Shown here in pieces: positions 61,438 through 64,000 of a stretch of 64,000 bases of DNA. This DNA comes from Phallus indusiatus (Eukaryota; Basidiomycota; Agaricomycetes; Phallales; Phallaceae). Position 1 is the first letter of the stretch. Each line of letters begins with the position of its first letter. The translations under genes were made by a program, and so were the position numbers. The DNA is taken from assembly GCA_027605045.1 (NCBI GenBank), contig JAQFWX010000001.1, positions 1,488,001-1,552,000 of the forward strand. Direction: 5' to 3'. The notes under the pieces are model-generated. The model saw only the letters and a list, made by a program, of their open reading frames with translations. It was not told the DNA's origin and searched no databases.

Positions 61438-64000
61438 TCAATCATCTTCAACTTTTATCGCGAACTCTGGTTGCGGTGTACTTTCAGGTGTCAAAGGGGT
61501 GATAGTAGTAGTTCGATTCAGAGCAGTCGCTCTAGGCTTAGTACCTAGACCAGCCGCTGCCTTCATCGCCATCGGGGTCGTCGACTTCGTGTCTAAAAAT
61601 CCAGGTGCGGTATATAAACTCCAAAAAGTTTTCATGTTAATATATGTTAGCTTAGCAATTCGACTTGCTAAATGTTTGATTTCAGGCATGAGAGGTTCGA
61701 GTCCTGCTGATACGGCGGCAGGGGATGGAACGATGGTGATGGGTCGGTTGTGGGCAGGTACGCGGGTGTGGTTGTGGTGTTGATGTTGCGGCGGCGGTGC
61801 TCTAGAGGTATTAGGGGTTTGAGGGCTGAGATTAAGCAATGAGGGAATAGATCCCCGTCGTAAATCGGGGAACAGAGGAGCATTATATAGTGCGGCTGTA
61901 GAAGTCGATTCCGAAAGACCTCCTAGAGGAATCTGCTGACCCGACGCGTCGTCGTCATACGACGACGTCGTGGTGGTGGCCAAACTAGTCGAAATCATGT
62001 GTAAAGTCATTTTTGCGGCTGTACTGGCCACTTCAGCAGCCACTAATTTCCGTAGTCGTGTTGTTAGTGGACTGGACCGGCGCATATGTGTGTCTAGCCA
62101 CGATCGAAGAAGTGAGATTGATTCGTGGGAGGGCATCATAGGTGGTGGTTGTTGCTGTTGGTGGTGGTAATTGAACCGTGATTTTGGGTGGTCTGCGTCT
62201 GCGTCTTCGTCATCACTTTCGTAAACTCTTTTTTGATCGCGTTTGGTATGTTCCGCTCTCATAGCAATATGCAAAGCGACATTCTCCATCCCGTCTTTCC
62301 ATATTTTACGCGTCTGCTGATCGGTTTTAGCCAATGTTGCACTGGAATCTTGATTTCTGCTATCGTCGATCATACTGGACGAATCATCCCAAAAGAAACA
62401 GCTTCCAAATTTCCGAGGCGCAATACTCCAGATCTCCTTCTTCACATCATCAATCACGCGGTCCTCCAATTTAAACGTCGTCGATTTGACATATGGGGGC
62501 ATAGCCTTCCGATCGTCTTCAACGCGCTCCAAACTGACATGCCCATTCGTAGTAGTAGATGTTGACGAAAATGATGATGATGTTGGTGTCGGTAAAGTTG
62601 ATGATGATGAAGATGATCCGGAATTATGATAATCTTGCTTGGCGAATACGAGCATCCTCCAACCCATCAATAACACGTATAGTGCTGTCAGATCCGCAGC
62701 ATCGCCAATCAGCTGTGCAATGCGATTCGAGTCCAGCCATAGTGTTTCAGGCCATGACAGCTGGTTGGTCGCACTCGAACAGTGCCGTTTGAACTCGTGG
62801 AAGTGCTGTTGCTGCTGGTGATTCGACGACTCCGACGATACCGAGGTTTTGACGGGCTCCCGTAGGCGAGGATCACCCACGGGTAAGACGACACCGCATT
62901 GGCAAACGTAACTATCGAATGTCGGAGGATTGAAAATCATATCAGTTAAGGACGCGATGAAAGCGAGGTGAATTCTGAATCCCTGGGGATAGTTCTCCAG
63001 AGGTGAACGGGTGATACCGCAGTTCGTTGCCGCCGCGTTTGTTCTGCTATCGCGGTTGACTAATAAAGAATCGCGAATGTTGGATAACATGGCTTGAGCG
63101 GTACTCGTACTCGTTGAAAATTCAACATCGCCGGAATCAATTCCGGGTCGTGCCGGGTATGACATAATATTGCCGTATGCATGATTGAAAAATCTTTGGG
63201 CACTGTCTAGCGTCGTGAGTCCTCGTTGTACTTTGTCAATAAACGCTCGGTGGAGGAAGTCAGGACCGTCGGAGATAAGCAGGGGTCTGAGATGATGTAG
63301 GTGATGGTTGGCAATATCCTGGAAAAAAGGAAAAAGTAAGCCTATTTGGCAACTCAAGGTGGCCACCATGGGGGTGAGAGAATTGAACTAGTTACCAATT
63401 TCATCAACTCGAGGATCTCGAAACATAATCTCAGGGAAGCAACGGTGCGCCTGATGGATCGTTGACCATCCGTGAACGGTAGGAGCTCACTTGTAGAGAA
63501 CGGGGGCCCGAAAAAGCAGATTGGATTACAATCACCTCTTGCTACAGCCATCATGACATCTATTTTCCCATCTCTCATTGGAGCACAATGTGCTTTTAAA
63601 AGTTGGCCCATGAGAGTGAAGAGACCTCTGGGTTCATAGAGCCCGCGACGCAGTTCATGGTCTATAAATAAAATGTCGATACCGGCGAGGACTTGGGAAA
63701 GAGAGACACTTCTTTCTGATGGAACGGAGCCAATAACGTAGGAAAGAACTTCTGTGAGAGTGCGTAATAATGCTGGCACCCGTCTGACAAAGGCGGTTTG
63801 AGATGAGACGACGGTGGAGTGAATGGGAGAATCGACGACTTGAGGATCTGTCGCTGCGTGTAGATATGCTGAATAATGCTTTTCAGACCACGGGGGAGGA
63901 GTGGGAGGCCGTTGAGTACGATTATTGCGGTTATTATTATTGTGATTGTTATTATTATGATGCTGGTGCCTGTTCTTGTGCTTTTGCATGTCAAGGTCGT
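61438..64000 (-). CDS. TCP11/SOK1 family protein, 5' end outside window
   Basis: The TCP11 family includes yeast Sok1, a suppressor linked to cAMP/PKA signalling; its biochemical role is unclear. Reading is open to the window edge upstream of an ATG at 63989, so the start is not fixed. The first part is His/Asn-rich and disordered (QKHKNRHQHHNNNN), then RPPTPPPWSEKHYSAYLHA. The Tcp11 domain shows LLKAHCAPMRDGKIDVMMAV, SLRLCFEILELMKL-DIANHH, LHHLRPLLISDGPDFLHRAF, GFRIHLAFIASLTDMIFNPP, RIAQLIGDAADLTALYVLL and LRKLVAAEVASTAAKMTL. Long Ser/Thr/Gln-rich linkers separate these blocks, and a C-terminal region has EIKHLASRIAKLTYINMKTF and stop at 61438. Only one intron is seen (63321-63399). The 640-residue second exon has no frame break. 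Confidence 0.88.

Overview
This window is nuclear DNA of a filamentous basidiomycete, most likely an agaricomycete. Genes are dense and lie on both strands. They are cut by many introns of about 45-65 bp with GTRNGT donors and CTRAY-like branch points, and several have micro-exons. Every protein that can be named is a eukaryotic or fungal family. All gene models below come from reading exon joins by eye, so internal boundaries are provisional. Start and stop codons were checked against the sequence wherever a model is called complete.

Left part (1-37860) is housekeeping. In order: the 5' part of a PPPDE/DeSI isopeptidase (-), UTP14 of the small-subunit processome (-), V-ATPase subunit d (+, divergent from UTP14), a fungal single-pass membrane protein (+), a mitochondrial NAD+/pyrimidine-nucleotide type carrier (+), an SLC40/ferroportin-like transporter (+), a DENND6-like Rab GEF (-), an Asn-rich repeat protein (+), an unrecognised protein with a long Gly/Val/Ala tail (-), ribose-5-phosphate isomerase (-), the DEAH splicing helicase Prp2/DHX16 (+), a DUF427 protein (-), tubulin cofactor D (-), the RNA 5'-triphosphatase of the capping enzyme (+), a histidine-phosphatase/PGM-like protein (-), and an NDUFAF6-like complex I assembly factor (+). 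Several neighbours are divergent pairs sharing 66-156 bp promoters.

Right-centre (38159-54881) is more accessory. It holds a long F-box protein, a SEC14-like lipid-transfer gene, a broken copy of the F-box 3' exon, a decayed third SEC14-like copy split by a tRNA-derived SINE, a GMC oxidoreductase, a second intact SEC14-like gene, and a UDP-glycosyltransferase. The SINE has an 11-bp target-site duplication and a (CA)n tail. Local duplication followed by decay clearly shaped this stretch.

Right end (54882-64000): a small LYR-motif protein (SDHAF1-like) is hidden by one intron. About 5.9 kb with no recognisable gene follows, apart from a few coding-looking scraps. The window ends inside a TCP11/SOK1 family gene whose 5' end lies outside.

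A recurrent oddity is that several otherwise well-conserved genes (UTP14, the membrane protein, the carrier, the SLC40 protein, probably the capping triphosphatase and TBCD) need a single-base change in a short homopolymer to stay in frame. Other genes of equal length are clean. I read this as homopolymer error in the assembly rather than mass pseudogenisation, but it can be tested. I did not find a clearly new defence or biosynthetic system. The best leads are the SEC14 copy/SINE complex, the micro-exons and non-canonical introns, and the long palindromes in one divergent promoter.
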